From contig BSBM01000123.1 in the NCBI GenBank assembly GCA_027924585.1, forward strand, positions 13,828,001 through 13,892,000: a stretch of DNA of 64,000 nucleotides. The letters run 5' to 3'. Every line of letters starts with the position of its first letter. Position 1 is the first letter of the stretch. Position numbers and translations under genes: made by a program. The notes beneath the pieces are model-generated. The model did not search any database and had not been told where the DNA came from. It saw only the letters and a list, made by a program, of their open reading frames with translations. Origin of the DNA: Larix kaempferi (taxonomy: Eukaryota; Streptophyta; Pinopsida; Pinales; Pinaceae). Below, piece by piece: positions 1 through 10,959 of the stretch.

Positions 1-170
1 TTCTTTAGCAGTAAACTTTAGTCGAATTCTGTGTAGCCTGATAACAACAGATTTTAGTCTTTTTTTTGGATTATGGCCTGAGTAATTTCTCATTTTTGAA
101 TTCCTAGGACCACCTTAGTGTATGTATTTGTAAATCTCGGAATAATATAAAATCTAACTCACAAAATACT

Positions 171-762
171 CCTAGATTAATGGGATAATATCTTCTCCTT
201 ATCTTTTATCTTTTAGATTAATGTGATAATATCTTCTCCTTAACTTTCATCTCTCACTTATGTTATGTTTGTGCATTTTTAAATATCAATAACGATACTT
301 CAGCAATACCAAAGTCTCTAAACCTATGAACGATGAAGATCAAAGACAAATACTTTGCCTCAAAAAGGACCCTAAAGTTACATGCTTTTAGTATTGAAAG
401 ATTTATAAAAATAAGGGTATATATTTTTAAATGTTTCTAAGTTTTAATACATGAATATTGTGATGAATCAAAGAAAATAAACTTGAGGCTTTTAATAGTG
501 GATACTTCACACAACAAGAGAAGATAAAAAGTAGATGGACAATGCATGCCTAAGTGAATGCAAAAATTGAAAACATGGAGTAAATACGCATCTTGTGCCA
601 AAGAGAAGCACAAAATGCAACATATGAATTAGAGTATGGCACCATTTCAACAAGAATATAACCATATGGAAAAGGAATTTGATACCTTCCTATGGAATGC
701 GACAATTAAACTAAAAAATCGAATTGAAATCGACAAGCAAAAAAAACCTATAACATGTAGAA
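171..762. repeat. Tandem 0.75-kb repeat, copy 1, left part
   Basis: This segment is matched by 2331-2860 in the same orientation. Shared landmarks include the 'gggataatatcttctcc' block, a run of text about 'acaagagaagat', and 'gaagcacaaaatg'. The copy is interrupted at about 763 by a 1.4-kb insertion and resumes at 2147. Composition is AT-rich and I see no convincing coding content. The short open frame at 636-836 crosses the insertion boundary and is taken as chance. The first 170 bases hold nothing I recognise. Confidence 0.7.
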
Positions 763-2146
763 TGGTGTCACGTCCTCTCCCGTGGATCCAATGCAAGGAA
801 GGGAACATGACTGCATATCTTGGGGCTTTTACATAAACTCATCCCATTTCATTAGATTCATAAAAACAAATGTGTGCAGATACAAATCAAGCAAACATGC
901 ACAGCATAATAAAACATCATCCACACACATTTCATATGCATTGAGCATATCAATAACAGTCATCAAATTAAAACATTGCAGAAGTAAAACACATAGATAG
1001 AAAAATACTTATCTTCATTGTGAAATGGTCCCAAGCAACTAGCTATGTCGCTGCAACGTTCCACCCAACCATAGGTCTCTTCCCAGTCTGTATTCTTTTA
1101 GCACTCAGAGACCACCCCTGAGATGGGCATGATTTCTACAAGGAAAAGGGGACTCTCAAGCTCAATCAAAGATCAGATCTAAGCCAAGCCAGTCTACAGC
1201 TAGATTTATCAGGCTAAATCTAAGCCATCTTCATTTATGGTGCTTGCACTCAAGCTCAAGCCAAAACAATGGATACCCATACCCCAACATACTCTATCTA
1301 CACACAACAAAACACAATCATTGGGCATGGATACACATTTTTAACAATGGGATTTACAAACAAGATGGCCATGGGTTTTCCCCAAATCGTGGGCACACCA
1401 CAAACGGACTGTGGAAAGGGGAATTCTACCACAAGTAGCAAAACCGATTTCTCCCACAGGTTATGAGCATTCCCAAATGGCCAAAACGGCCTCAATGAAA
1501 CCCCAAATCTAGCTTCCTTCCTCTCAACAGCTCTGCAACATAAAAAACGCCCTCTTCCCAGCTAGAAAATAAGGGAAACCAAAAAAAATGTAGAGGAAAA
1601 ACGCCCCAGAAGCTCTAACTGCGTGAGGGAGCAAAGGCAAGGGTGAACAATGGCTTGGGGGGCAATTTCGTGGCTTTCTTCTTGCTCAAGGAGTCAAACA
1701 CGACTTTCCATGAAGGGTGGCTTGCCCATACCCGAATTTGGACAGCCATACCTCTCCATTCCCCAAGGCATTAACTACTTCAACCAACTCTTGGAGGAAA
1801 TAAATGTTTAGGTACAAAAGTCAACATGGGTAGTTGAGGGTTTATGGGTTCTCTCATTGACACTTGGCTTGAATTGATTGGCTCCAAGGGTTTGAATATT
1901 TCCCTCCCAATTCCTTGTAAAGATCATGCCCCCATCTCTTGTTGCATTGCATAGCTAGTTGTGGGTATTTCATTAAAATGCATATTTACATGATATTTGC
2001 AATTCCATTGTGCTTGGATAGCACGTAAACCATATGCATCACTAAATCGATGGAGGGGCCTTGGCCTTGAGCTCCTCACTATAATTTTATAACAATATTA
2101 CATCATTTACATTTTAATGCAATGGGGTCAAAATCATGATATTACA
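763..2146 (-). mobile_element. LTR-like insertion, possible solo LTR
   Basis: Comparing the two copies of the surrounding tandem repeat shows that about 1.38 kb is present only in the first copy. The inserted segment starts TGGTGTCACG and ends ATATTACA, so it has TG...CA ends. On the minus strand it opens TGTAATATCATG, which resembles Gypsy LTR starts. It has no coding capacity; open frames of 60-70 codons at 1244-1495 overlap on both strands. I could not find a perfect 5-bp target duplication, so the exact ends may be off by a few bases. It could instead be a fragment of a larger LTR element. Confidence 0.45.
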
Positions 2147-2330
2147 AATGGAAATAAGTTTGAGACAAAGAAACATTTATTTTATAGTAGTTCCACATAT
2201 TCTATCTAGTAGAGATCACTCACATGTGTGAGGTAGGGAATTAACATACACATAGAACACATTTTCCATCCAGAACATATATGAATTTTAGAAAGAAACA
2301 TTCACAATAGGGGTAAGTATTAAGAATTGA
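2147..2330. repeat. Tandem 0.75-kb repeat, copy 1, right part
   Basis: This continues copy 1 after the insertion. The text 'aagtttgagacaaa', 'ctatctagtagag' and 'acacattttccatc' recurs in copy 2 at about 2890-3030, which fixes the right edge of the insertion. Confidence 0.65.
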
Positions 2331-3075
2331 TTAGTGGGATAATACCTTCTCCTTATATTTCATCTCTCATGTTAGGTTTGTGCATCTTTAAATACCAACA
2401 TAAATATTGAGAAATGAAAAAAATTCTAAATTGTGAACACTAGAGATAGAAGACAAAAACTTTACCTCAAAATGGATCCTAAAGGTCCATGTTTTTAATA
2501 TTGAAAGTTTTTTAAAAATAAAGACATATTATACTTTAAAATGTTTTAAAAATTTATTTATTATAATATTATGATGATTCAAAGTAAATAAATTGAGGCT
2601 CTAAATAATGGAAACTCTAATACACATCACAAGAAGAGAAGATGAAGATGGACAACACATAGGGCGAGTGAATCTAAAAATGCAAACACAAAGTACATAA
2701 ACACCTTGTGCTAGCAAGAAGCACAAAATGGTATCCATGAATTAGAATATGATACCACTTCAACAAGAAAACAACCCTATGGAAAAGGGAGTTGCTACTT
2801 TCAAAATGTGACACTATTACAACACAAAATTCAATTTGAAATTAACAAGTAAAAAAACCTTATGACCAACACACATCATCCAAATTATGTAGATCAAAGA
2901 CAAGTTTGAGACAAATTCATAATGAAACATTTCTTCTATAGTAGTTTTTGCATATCCCATCTAGTAGAGCACACACAACTCATGTGAGGTAGAGAATAAG
3001 CAAATGCATATAACACATTTTCCATCTAGAACATATGAAAATTTTTACTATGTCACATTCACAGTAAAGGTGTGA
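2331..3075. repeat. Tandem 0.75-kb repeat, copy 2, uninterrupted
   Basis: Second copy of the 171-2330 unit without the inserted element. It is diverged by scattered substitutions and small indels. Some phrases ('attcaaag' followed by 'aataaa') also resemble the start of the LTR at 3549, so the unit may be an old LTR. No ORF of interest. Confidence 0.65.
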
Positions 3076-3119
3076 ATTTTTGGGACATTAAGTCACGTTT
3101 CTTAGGAAAAATACCAATG

Positions 3120-3299
3120 GGAATTACAGATGGGAGTTGGGTATATATACACAATTCAAGAGGTAGGGAACTTTTCCAAAGAGTAGTTATTTTCTTATGT
3201 GTTTAAGGTTAGGCTTAGCCAAACCTAGAAATATAATAATGATTACAATATAAGGTAACATGTGGCTAAAAATGAGGCTTACATGATTTTCAATATTCC
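3120..3299 (-). repeat. LTR fragment A
   Basis: Direct match to 3820-4138 (shared 'acacaattcaagaggtaggg', 'gcttagccaaacctagaaat', 'cttacatgattttcaa'). On the minus strand it would open TATTGAAAATCATG, preceded by a short purine run (cttaagaggaa) that could be a polypurine tract. Only the outer 180 bp are recognisable. Confidence 0.5.
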
Positions 3300-3548
3300 T
3301 CTTAAGATGAACAAGGGGCTGTAAAGAAAAATGATGAATACAAACGAGGGGGTGTATATATCATCAACTCAGTATAAGGTCGATCAAGGCTGAAAATGAG
3401 AGTGGATGCATAAGTACCCAACTAAACATTAGGTTGAACATCGCCAAAAATTAAGATTACACCCCTATTTTCAAAATCCCTCCAAATATGAATATGGGGC
3501 CACATAGAGAGGACAGTACATCATAATATTCACATCCTCTTTGATGCC

Positions 3549-4138
3549 ATGTTGTGATTCAAAAGAAACAACAGGAGAATTGAATGTAATGAACGCAAAC
3601 CTAAATTTTGCAATAAAGTGAATTACAAACTAACATTGGAACAATGCAACACTTGACAATAAATAAACTATAATGAGCACAAACCTAAGAGAGAGTGAAC
3701 CCAAAAACAAGTTCCCTAGATAGATAGATAAACATAAGTACAAAAAAACACATACTTGATATGTGCCCTTAAGAAAATCACTTTATTCATATTGGAAAAG
3801 AATTGGATGATGTGGAATATGAATTAGAGTTGCGTATACATACACAATTGAAGAGGTAGGGAAGTTTTCCAAAGAGGGTTTATGAGTCTACGACGTTCAA
3901 TAAGCACCCCACAACAATGAATTTAATGCTATTGCCGAGGGATTTTGAACCGTTGGATCAAATCCAATAATTCATATCCCCATAGCAACAACTACATTAA
4001 ATGCATCCCTACGAGGTGCTTATTGAATGCGATGAGTTCACATGTACAAGGTCGGACTTAGACAAATCTAGAAATATATATAATAATTACAATACGACAT
4101 TGATTCTGGTAGAAAGTGAAGCTTACATAATTTTCAAC
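3549..4138 (-). repeat. LTR B of a small Copia-like element, with PBS-like site
   Basis: On the minus strand this 590-bp segment runs TGTTGAAAAT...AATCACAACA, with a 5-bp terminal inverted repeat TGTTG/CAACA. It is directly followed (3548 downwards) by TGGCATCAAAGAG, close to the initiator-Met tRNA primer site TGGTATCAGAG. LTR fragment A lies only about 250 bp further on, with no coding sequence between, as in TRIM-type elements. The nearby Copia RT remnant at 4340-4610 could equally belong to the same family. A MITE sits inside this LTR. Confidence 0.5.
3888..4031. mobile_element. 144-bp MITE
   Basis: The segment is absent from the sister LTR at 3120-3299. Its ends are long imperfect inverted repeats: 'TTCAATAAGCACC' on the left and its complement 'GGTGCTTATTGAA' on the right, with weaker pairing continuing through 'TTTAATG'. 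It is flanked by ATGAGT at 3882-3887 and 4032-4037, a plausible 6-bp target duplication. No coding capacity. Superfamily not assigned. Confidence 0.65.
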
Positions 4139-4339
4139 AATACTTTCTAACTTAACCAAGGTACCAATTATGATCATTACTCATATATTTTATCAGCCTT
4201 CCTTGATGGTCATAATAAAAAAAGACACCAGTCTAATCTCAAAATACATGAACCTATCTGGTCCAATGGGATTGGTAAATGTATTTGCAATAAGTTTCTA
4301 AGTTATACAATATTGTAACCCTATTATTTTGTTCTCAAT

Positions 4340-4610
4340 TAGTTATCATAACGAATTCATCTTAATAATCCACTCCTTCCCACTATGCAACAATTTCAGA
4401 AACCAACCTTGCCTTATGTTTGTCCAACGAACCATTTGCGTTATATTTTTCCCAATGACCCTATTTGTAAAAAAAGGGTTTGTTCCCTAGAGGTAGCTCT
4501 TCCAACACCCAAGTGTTGTTTCTCATGAGATCATTCTACTTGGCCTCCATGATCATTTTCCACTCAATGTTCCCCTGGCTTCATCATAATTTTGAGACAA
4601 AGGAATTATG
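4340..4610 (-). pseudogene. Copia reverse transcriptase N-terminus, remnant
   Basis: Minus-strand translation in one main frame gives the start of the Copia RT domain: an EW...ME.K segment, then NNTWVLEELPLGNKP and NGSLDKHKARLVS, which match the family pattern (NNTWELV..P.GKKPIG..WVFK...NG..ER.KARLVAKG). There is a stop after MEAK and a second one within the block, and sequence beyond the KARLV motif is lost. It is a dead fragment. Family match is by motif reading only. Confidence 0.7.
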
Positions 4611-4781
4611 GGATGGCATAAATGTAAACATAGCATGTTAAAATTGATACAAGAGATTCCTTCAACCTTGAATTTGCCAAAGTTTTGTAGCACCTCTCTG
4701 GTCTACGCTTTTCGGGGGTTCCCTCCAAATCAATGTTGTAGTGTGATATTTGTAGTGGGATTCCCTTCAGATCAATGTTGT

Positions 4782-4861
4782 AGTGCTTTCAACAAGATGG
4801 ATATTTGTTTAAAGTAACAATTACAAAGTTTCTAACAAATATCCATCTTGCTGAAAGCACT
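4782..4861. repeat. 28-bp inverted repeat (hairpin)
   Basis: Arms 4782-4809 and 4834-4861 are reverse complements with 27 of 28 positions paired; the loop is 24 nt. The right arm is ordinary Gypsy pol sequence (minus-strand QQDGYL), so the left arm looks like an inverted copy of it. Confidence 0.85.
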
Positions 4862-6060
4862 CCGACTTTGCACCTATGTCTTCTAACGTTAAATTCTTGC
4901 ACCTTTCCCATCTTTGTGCAAATATTTGTCATTCTCATAGATTTCCTTCATCTAATCAAAGCCAAAAATCTCATTCGTTATCGTATCCAACATAAGTTCT
5001 CTTTTCTTAAGGCATCAATATCCATGTTCTCTTTTCATACTTGTGCTTTGACACAGAAAGGTATAACTTGCAAAAACTAAATTCACTTCATGTGCTTCTG
5101 TTTCAATTTTTCCTTATTGTTAATGAAATTCAACACCTTGTGATTTGCGCATTTAATAAAATCTTTTAACAACAAATAATAACTTCATTGATTCAATGCA
5201 TGCACTATCTTACAAAATTCCAAGTCATGTGTTGATTAGGTATTTTTTTGCATCATTCAACTTCTTGTTGGAATATGCTACCGACCTTCCTCACTAAAAC
5301 AACACTACACTAATAACCACACTCACATCACAATCAACACAAAATACTTTGTTAAAATCAAGGAGTGCCAATACTAGCACCTTAGTGCGTTTATTCTTCA
5401 AGATCTCAAATCTCTATTGTGCCTACATACCCAAACAAAATCCTCGCGCTTTCATGTACTTTGTCATTAGTGTTCAAATGTTGTTGAATCACTTGTAAAC
5501 ATTAGCAATGCCATTGAACTTCTTGACTTTAGTGACACTATTTAGTGTAGGTCACTCTAGAGTCTCCTTGACCTTCTTTGAATCTATGCACAAATATTTT
5601 TGGCTAATAACAAAACAAATATCAACTCTTCCACCAAAAACTCATGATTCTTCATATTAATGCACAATTAATTTCTACCCAAGGTCATAGACACCAACAT
5701 CAGATGCTCTAGATCTGTCTTAATATCACATTAGAAAAATAACCATAAACTCTATTTTTAGTAATATTAATCCAATCATTTATAATTTCTAAGGTTAACA
5801 ATTACCTCCATTTATCTTCTTTTCAAACTCCTCAGTTGGTTACTCTTTGCCACTATTATAAGCTTATGATCCCCTAATGATGGGTGGAGTGTCCATGTGA
5901 AACATTAGTCAAGTTTAAAAACTTATACACAGTTGAATTCCGTAAAATCCTCCACAACAATGATAAACTCATCAATCTATAGCTGCAACAATTCTATCAT
6001 CAGTCACATGGATGTACTCAATGCATTGGTAGCCCAAATGCATAACCAACTATTCGTACA
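4834..6060 (-). pseudogene. Ty3/Gypsy pol remnant: RT to RNase H
   Basis: Read on the minus strand across several frames, this is a decayed Gypsy polyprotein. In order: ATNALSTSM (family: TNAPSTFM) near 6008-6035; DEFIIVVEDF where the RT active site YxDD should be, near 5946-5975; RT thumb text H..LVSMTLGRN..CINMKN near 5665-5720; the connection KKFNGIANVYK near 5500; RNase H start VLALLDFNKVFCVDCD near 5325-5385; and RNase H end with QQDGYL near 4845. Many stops and frameshifts make it non-functional. It is the downstream part of the element whose gag lies at 6140-6420 and 25134-25590, now split by the L1 array. Confidence 0.8.
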
Positions 6061-6139
6061 ATCCATTAGTGGTATGGTAATAGAATGCAATTGAGCTCTC
6101 TAATCTCTCTGTTTAGTGCATCATGTGTCGATCCTTTCT

Positions 6140-6420
6140 AGGAATTCATCTCCACATGAATAATAGTACATAGTTAGTTATGTGCGTATTTCCTAACCTG
6201 TTCCATCTAAACTCTCCACAACCTTTTCCTTGTGCACATGCAAAAGTCTTTCTTTCATCAACATTCTCGGTGTTTTCCTTATATGAATCATCTTCTCTCC
6301 ACATTGTGCCATGACCTCTTATGAACCAATGCAACCTCTAATCTTGCCAAATCCTATCCTATTTAAGTTGCATTGAAGCTTCTCCTCAACTTTCAACATC
6401 CATGGTATGCCTCATCTACA
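6140..6420 (-). pseudogene. Gypsy gag tail beside the L1 insertion
   Basis: Minus-strand text next to the L1 3' end gives a gag-like segment with KVEEKL, the usual phrase after the retrotransposon gag domain, then a basic stretch with several stops. It continues the gag found on the other side of the L1 (25134-25590), so the L1 landed inside gag. Decayed and not translatable as one frame. Confidence 0.65.
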
Positions 6421-6430
6421 CAATGCATTT
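6420..6430. repeat. L1 target-site duplication, 3' side
   Basis: ACAATGCATTT lies directly against the L1 poly(A) (a T run to 6437 on the plus strand). The same 11 bases occur at 13106-13116 beyond the L1 5' end. Confidence 0.85.
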
Positions 6431-6775
6431 TTTTTTTCCTTGGAAAAAAAAGTAATTTTATTTCATCCAATGAGAACAAAATTACATTCTATAGATACAC
6501 CTTGTGAGAAGTGTATTGTTGATATTTTTGAATTTTTGACAGACCCAAATTCTACATTTAAGCTTCTACATATTAATCTTTTTACAAAAAATTGTTTCTG
6601 ATCCTTAGAAAAATAAACCCTATTTGCTTATATACATTACATTAAGGAAAAAATGTCCTTATAGTAAGACTCTGAGGACTAAAAACATAATGTCGTGAGA
6701 AAATCCACCAAGAGGTAAACAAAAAACAAAAAAGAAAGGTTCCTGCAGTTGATGAAGAGCCTCTGTCAGAACTCA
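6431..6775 (-). other. L1 copy 1 3' UTR and poly(A)
   Basis: Sequence between the ORF2 stop and the short A tract (10 T on the plus strand, 6428-6437, partly shared with the target duplication). No ORF worth calling. Confidence 0.7.
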
Positions 6776-7231
6776 TCAGCCTATGAAAGGCCTGCGGTAA
6801 AATTCCTGGGAATCTCCATTGTTAAATTCCTTTATCTTCCATAAACCCATAGCCAGCCGCAACCCTTCCTTCGAGACCTTGTCTGCCTCTTTGTTATTTT
6901 CCCGGAAGATATGACGACATGAAAAAGAGTCAAAGGTGTTTTGAACTTCTCTGACACTTGACAAAATGTTTGGTAATCTGATATTTCTGCATTGTTGAGT
7001 GCCCCTTGACCAATTAATAACATTTAAAGAGTCTCCAAAAACAGTAATGGTTCTGCAATCTTTTTCAGCAGCAAAAATAAGGAGGTATTTTAGACTCATT
7101 AATTCTGCAAATTTGTTGCATCCTTCCCCATGGCCCAGGGTCATCTCGAAGAAGTGGGAATCATAAAGGAAAAGAAGAGTGCCCCCCCCCACAAATGTTA
7201 TTTTGAGAGGTTCCGTCAATGAACCCCCCAC
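6776..7231 (-). pseudogene. L1 ORF2 C-terminal RNase H domain
   Basis: An open frame of about 150 codons with the RNase H pattern of plant L1 elements: AELMSLKYLL carrying the second acidic residue, VFGDSLNVINW with the third, and HIFRENNKEAD for the last His/Asp motif. The first Asp of the fold is not clear upstream. Such C-terminal RNase H domains are known in plant LINEs and act on the RNA strand during target-primed reverse transcription. It is separated from the preceding ORF2 frame (ending 7392) by a frame break. Absent from L1 copies 2 and 3. Confidence 0.8.
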
Positions 7232-7391
7232 GGATTAGTCTAGTCAATTTCCATTGTCTGCACATTCCTTTGACTATTGATTCTGGTATTTTGAGAGAAA
7301 GAGGGAAGTAAACCACAACTTAAAGCTGCAATAAGATCCGATATACTACATTTTTCGGAAAAAATGAGGTTGTTTCTCTCCAACCAGACCC

Positions 7392-8237
7392 CTAGAGAAC
7401 CAACAATGGGATGGATTTAATGAGTTTGAAATTTTGATTACAGCACCAAAAATTCCATGCTTGTTCTAATGTGTTTCCGTGCCATATGCACTGTTGACCA
7501 AGAACTCTGGAGCATTCAACCCATACCTCTTTGATGTAATTGCATTTGAGAAAAAGATGAAGGACAAACTCTCCATCAGATTTGAAAAGAACACACCATC
7601 CGAGACCATGATTGTTCCATTTTTGAAGGTTGTCCCAAGAAGGAAATTTGTTTTCCAGAACATTCCACAGAAAGAGACGCGTCTTTGGAGGGATTTTGAT
7701 TTTCCACAGTTTTCTCCACCACCAGAGCATTTCTCTTTGAAGTAACTCTTCAATCAGAGTGATATATCCAAATTTTGGAGTATAAACCCCCTGTAGATCT
7801 GCTTCCCAAATAAGTTCATCTTCCTTATCACTGAGACGAATTTGGGCTCTGTTGAGATCTGTAAAGTATTTGGTGAGTTCGAGTTCATCAGATTCATTTA
7901 GTCCTAAAGTGTTAACCGGTCTCCAGTCTTGCAACCACGGAATTCTTAATAAGGGATCAACAAGATGATATAAAAAAACAAAACCTCTTTGCCTCAGGGA
8001 ATCCACTGTCTGATCGGGAAGAAAGTGTTGTTGAACACACCCTTCCCAAGGGTCTTCTTTGATTCTTACCTTCCTTCCATTTCCAATTTTCCATACTAGA
8101 TTATTTTCAATTACTTGGAAGGATGAAACAACTGCTTTCCAGATCACATAACCTCTTACGTGAGACTTCCCAGGATTTCTAACCCAATATTCAATAGAAT
8201 GCAGAGCTATGTATTTTGAGTAAGCACTTGAGTCCAT
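7392..8237 (-). pseudogene. L1 ORF2 thumb and zinc-binding (zf-RVT) region
   Basis: An open segment of about 280 codons continuing ORF2 after a one-base frameshift near 8220. It starts with SKYIALHSIEYWVRNPGKSH, then IWKAVVSSFQVIENNLVW and IGNGRKVRIKEDPW, which are typical after plant L1 RT. The zf-RVT module follows: KLWKIKIPPKTRLFLW, WCVLFKSDGEFVLHLFLKC and VW. The same frameshift after SLWTQVL is seen in the other copies, so it predates the tandem duplication. Confidence 0.85.
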
Positions 8238-9863
8238 AGACTATCATATTTGAGCAATATCCATCCACCTTTTGCTGCGAGGGATTTTGAGAAAAGAAAT
8301 ATAATCTTCAACCCCCATCCACCCAAATATTTTGGGATGGCTAACCTTTCCCACCTTACCCAAGACGTAACAAAAACATCCTCTTTACCACTCCACAAAA
8401 AGCGGAAACAAATATTCCGAGCTGCTTCTAGAATGCCTTTTGGGATCCAAGGCAGGGACATCCAATATACATGGATAGCTTCCATAACTGACTTAACCAA
8501 AACCAAATTCCCTGCCCGGGAAATCCATTTATGACTCCACACCTTCAATCTCTTTTCTAGCTTTTCTAGCAACCACTTCCAATCCCGTTTTTTATAATCA
8601 TTAGGTTTTAGATTAAAACCCAAATATTTCAGACCTTCTTGCAAAGGAATGTGGTTAAAAGGAAAAATTATATTTAAGGATAGCATCTCCTCCTCACTAA
8701 GAATATTTATAGAAAGAGTAGACTTCCCAGCATTGATTTCCATCCCAGTAGCCTTTGAGAAGAGTTCAAGAATTTCCTGCAACTTGGATGCATCCCTTTC
8801 CGAACCAGAGCAGAAGATAAGCACATCATCTACAAAGAGTAATTGAGTTATATAGAGATCCTGTGAGATCTGGATGCCCCTTAAAGAGCCCTGACTTTTG
8901 GCTTCCCCGATAGCTCGACCCAAACCCTCCTCCACCAAAAGAAACAAGAGGGAAGACAAAGGACACCCTTGTCTAAGACCTCTTTCAGAATGAAAGAAAG
9001 GAGATGTTGCCCCATTAATTGGCACCGAGAATGAAATAGTAGTAATGCAGCTCATAATACACCTGATGAAACCAATATCAAAACCAAGATGAGTGAGTAG
9101 TAATCGAATATACAACCAACTCACTTTATCATAGGCCTTAGATAAATCAATTTTAAGAATTGCCCCCTTCATTTTCTTGGTTTTGATACTATGCAAACCC
9201 TCCTGAGCTAAACCGATTGCTTGATGTATCTGACGACCCTCCAGAAAACCAAATTGTTCCCCTGAAATATGGTTTGAAAGAATAGCCTTGATACTTCTAG
9301 GAATAATTTTAGTGATCACCTTGTCGATGCAATTACATAAGGAAATAGGCCTAAAATCATTCATGGAAGAGGGATAATAAGTTTTTGGAATCAGATCTAT
9401 AAAAGTTGAACTGAAACTTGCAGGGATTCTGCCCGTTTTTCTGGAGTCTTCTACTACTTCCAGAATATCTACTCTAAGGAAATCATAGATCTCATGGAAA
9501 AATTCAATCGCCCAGACATTAGGACCCAGGTTTTTTTTTCTTTCTGGAAACTAAACAAGACTTATTTCAACTCTTCTTCAGTGTTTTCTTCCATCATATT
9601 TAGGTTGTCTGCTTCTTCCACGTAATGAGGGAAAAGTTGGGCCAACCTGATGACCTCTTCAATAGTATCCAATTGTTAGCTTTAAAAATATTCTGGAAGT
9701 GATTCACTCCAACCCTAGCCATACCTTCAAAAGTGGTTTGACTCTCCCCTTGAGAATTGTCCAGGCTCCAAATAGTATTGGAAGACTTCCTGCCTTTGGC
9801 GTAGGCATGACAGAATTTTGTATTTTCATCACCTCTTTCCAGCCAGATAGCCCTACTCGTCAA
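8207..9863 (-). pseudogene. L1 ORF2 reverse transcriptase domain
   Basis: From upstream to downstream: a broken linker (9600-9863), then a frame of 385 codons (8207-9364) that opens in NDFRPISLCNCIDKVITKII and carries FGFLEGRQIHQAI, ILKIDLSKAYDKVSW, RGLRQGCPLS and the active-site LLFVDDVLIF near 8817-8844. These are the conserved RT blocks of non-LTR elements; the catalytic Asp pair is present. Downstream are LKYLGF, KVWSHKWIS and FLWSG motifs. The frame ends early because of the frameshift near 8220. Confidence 0.93.
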
Positions 9864-10028
9864 TCTCTAGGTCTCTTCCTTTTCCAGTAAAAGGGAGTTC
9901 CTTCTTCCTTCCAGTATGACCAAATTTTCTTTTGATTCCCGAGTTGGTAGTCCCCCTCCTTCTTCCTCATAAATTTTGGAGAGGACTTCCTCCATCTGCT
10001 TTAATTCCCGGTCCTCCCTTTGTATTTT

Positions 10029-10912
10029 TTACATAGCCCAAGATTTAATAGGACCCTTCAGTCTGTTGATGTTCGCTACAAACTGAAAGGCAATAGAGAG
10101 AGGGTCCCCCTGATTGAAAGGTACCCAAAGAGTTTTTATCAAATTGATAAAAGACTCATCTTTAAGCAAAATTTTGTTGAATTTTAGGGGGATAGGAGGC
10201 TTATCCATACCTTTCTTCAATTCGATATAGATGGGTAAATTATTAGAAAAACATCCACTACCAATCCATTGTCTGATATGAAAAAATCTGTCCACCAACT
10301 TTTCAACAACCAGAAACCTGTGCAATCTTTTTGCAACTCTGTTTTCACCTGTTTTGTTGTTTTTCCAAGTTGGTCTGATTCTGGTAGGTTCTAAGTCAAT
10401 CAAGTTCCTTTCATCCAAATTCTGGGGGAAAAAACCAATTAAGTTGTCTACTAATGCATGAAGCCCCCAGACTCCGCTTGCCCCAACGAAAAATTAAGAT
10501 CTCCACCCATAATCACCGTATCACCTCTTAGCAAAAAATTGTTGAACAATGATTCCCAGAAGGGGATCCTATTTTGATAAGGCCCATAAACATTAATAAT
10601 AGTTATATACTCACCTAGATCCATATCCGAGATGGTCATACCTATAACAGAGTCCATCGCCCACAGATTAGAAACCTTCACAGTTCTTTCATTCCAACCC
10701 AGAGCCATACCTTCAGACCTACCTCTGGCATCCAAAGCCTCAAAAATCCATCCTGGAAACAAACTCTCCAACCAAGATTTAACCTCATCCCCTACTCCCA
10801 TTGTTTCTTGAGGAAAAAATACATAAGGGCGTTCAATACTGACCACTCTCTTGAGTTCAGATATTTTGGGGGGACCCGCTAAACCCCTACAGTTGAAAGA
10901 CATCACTTTCAT
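10029..10912 (-). pseudogene. L1 ORF2 endonuclease domain
   Basis: ORF2 opens with ATG at 10912 and reads MKVMSFNCRGLAGPPK, the start of the exonuclease-endonuclease-phosphatase fold. QETMG, NVYGPYQNR, GGDLNFSLG and, in the second half, RLHRFLV and IRQWIGSGCFSN follow. The Asn of NCRG, Glu of QE and Asp of GGDLN are kept; the usual SDH near the end reads SNN, so a catalytic His position is altered in this copy (copy 3 keeps SDH). A stop after GGFMH near 10451 splits the domain. Confidence 0.88.
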
Positions 10913-10959
10913 TTGCGACCTTTCTTCTGGGTTTGCACTGCTCTAAGCACCCTTTCAAT

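Noticed and set aside
8250-8846. Plus-strand frames opposite L1 ORF2, repeated in copies 2 and 3
   Set aside because: They recur because the L1 recurs; the minus strand carries the RT motifs.
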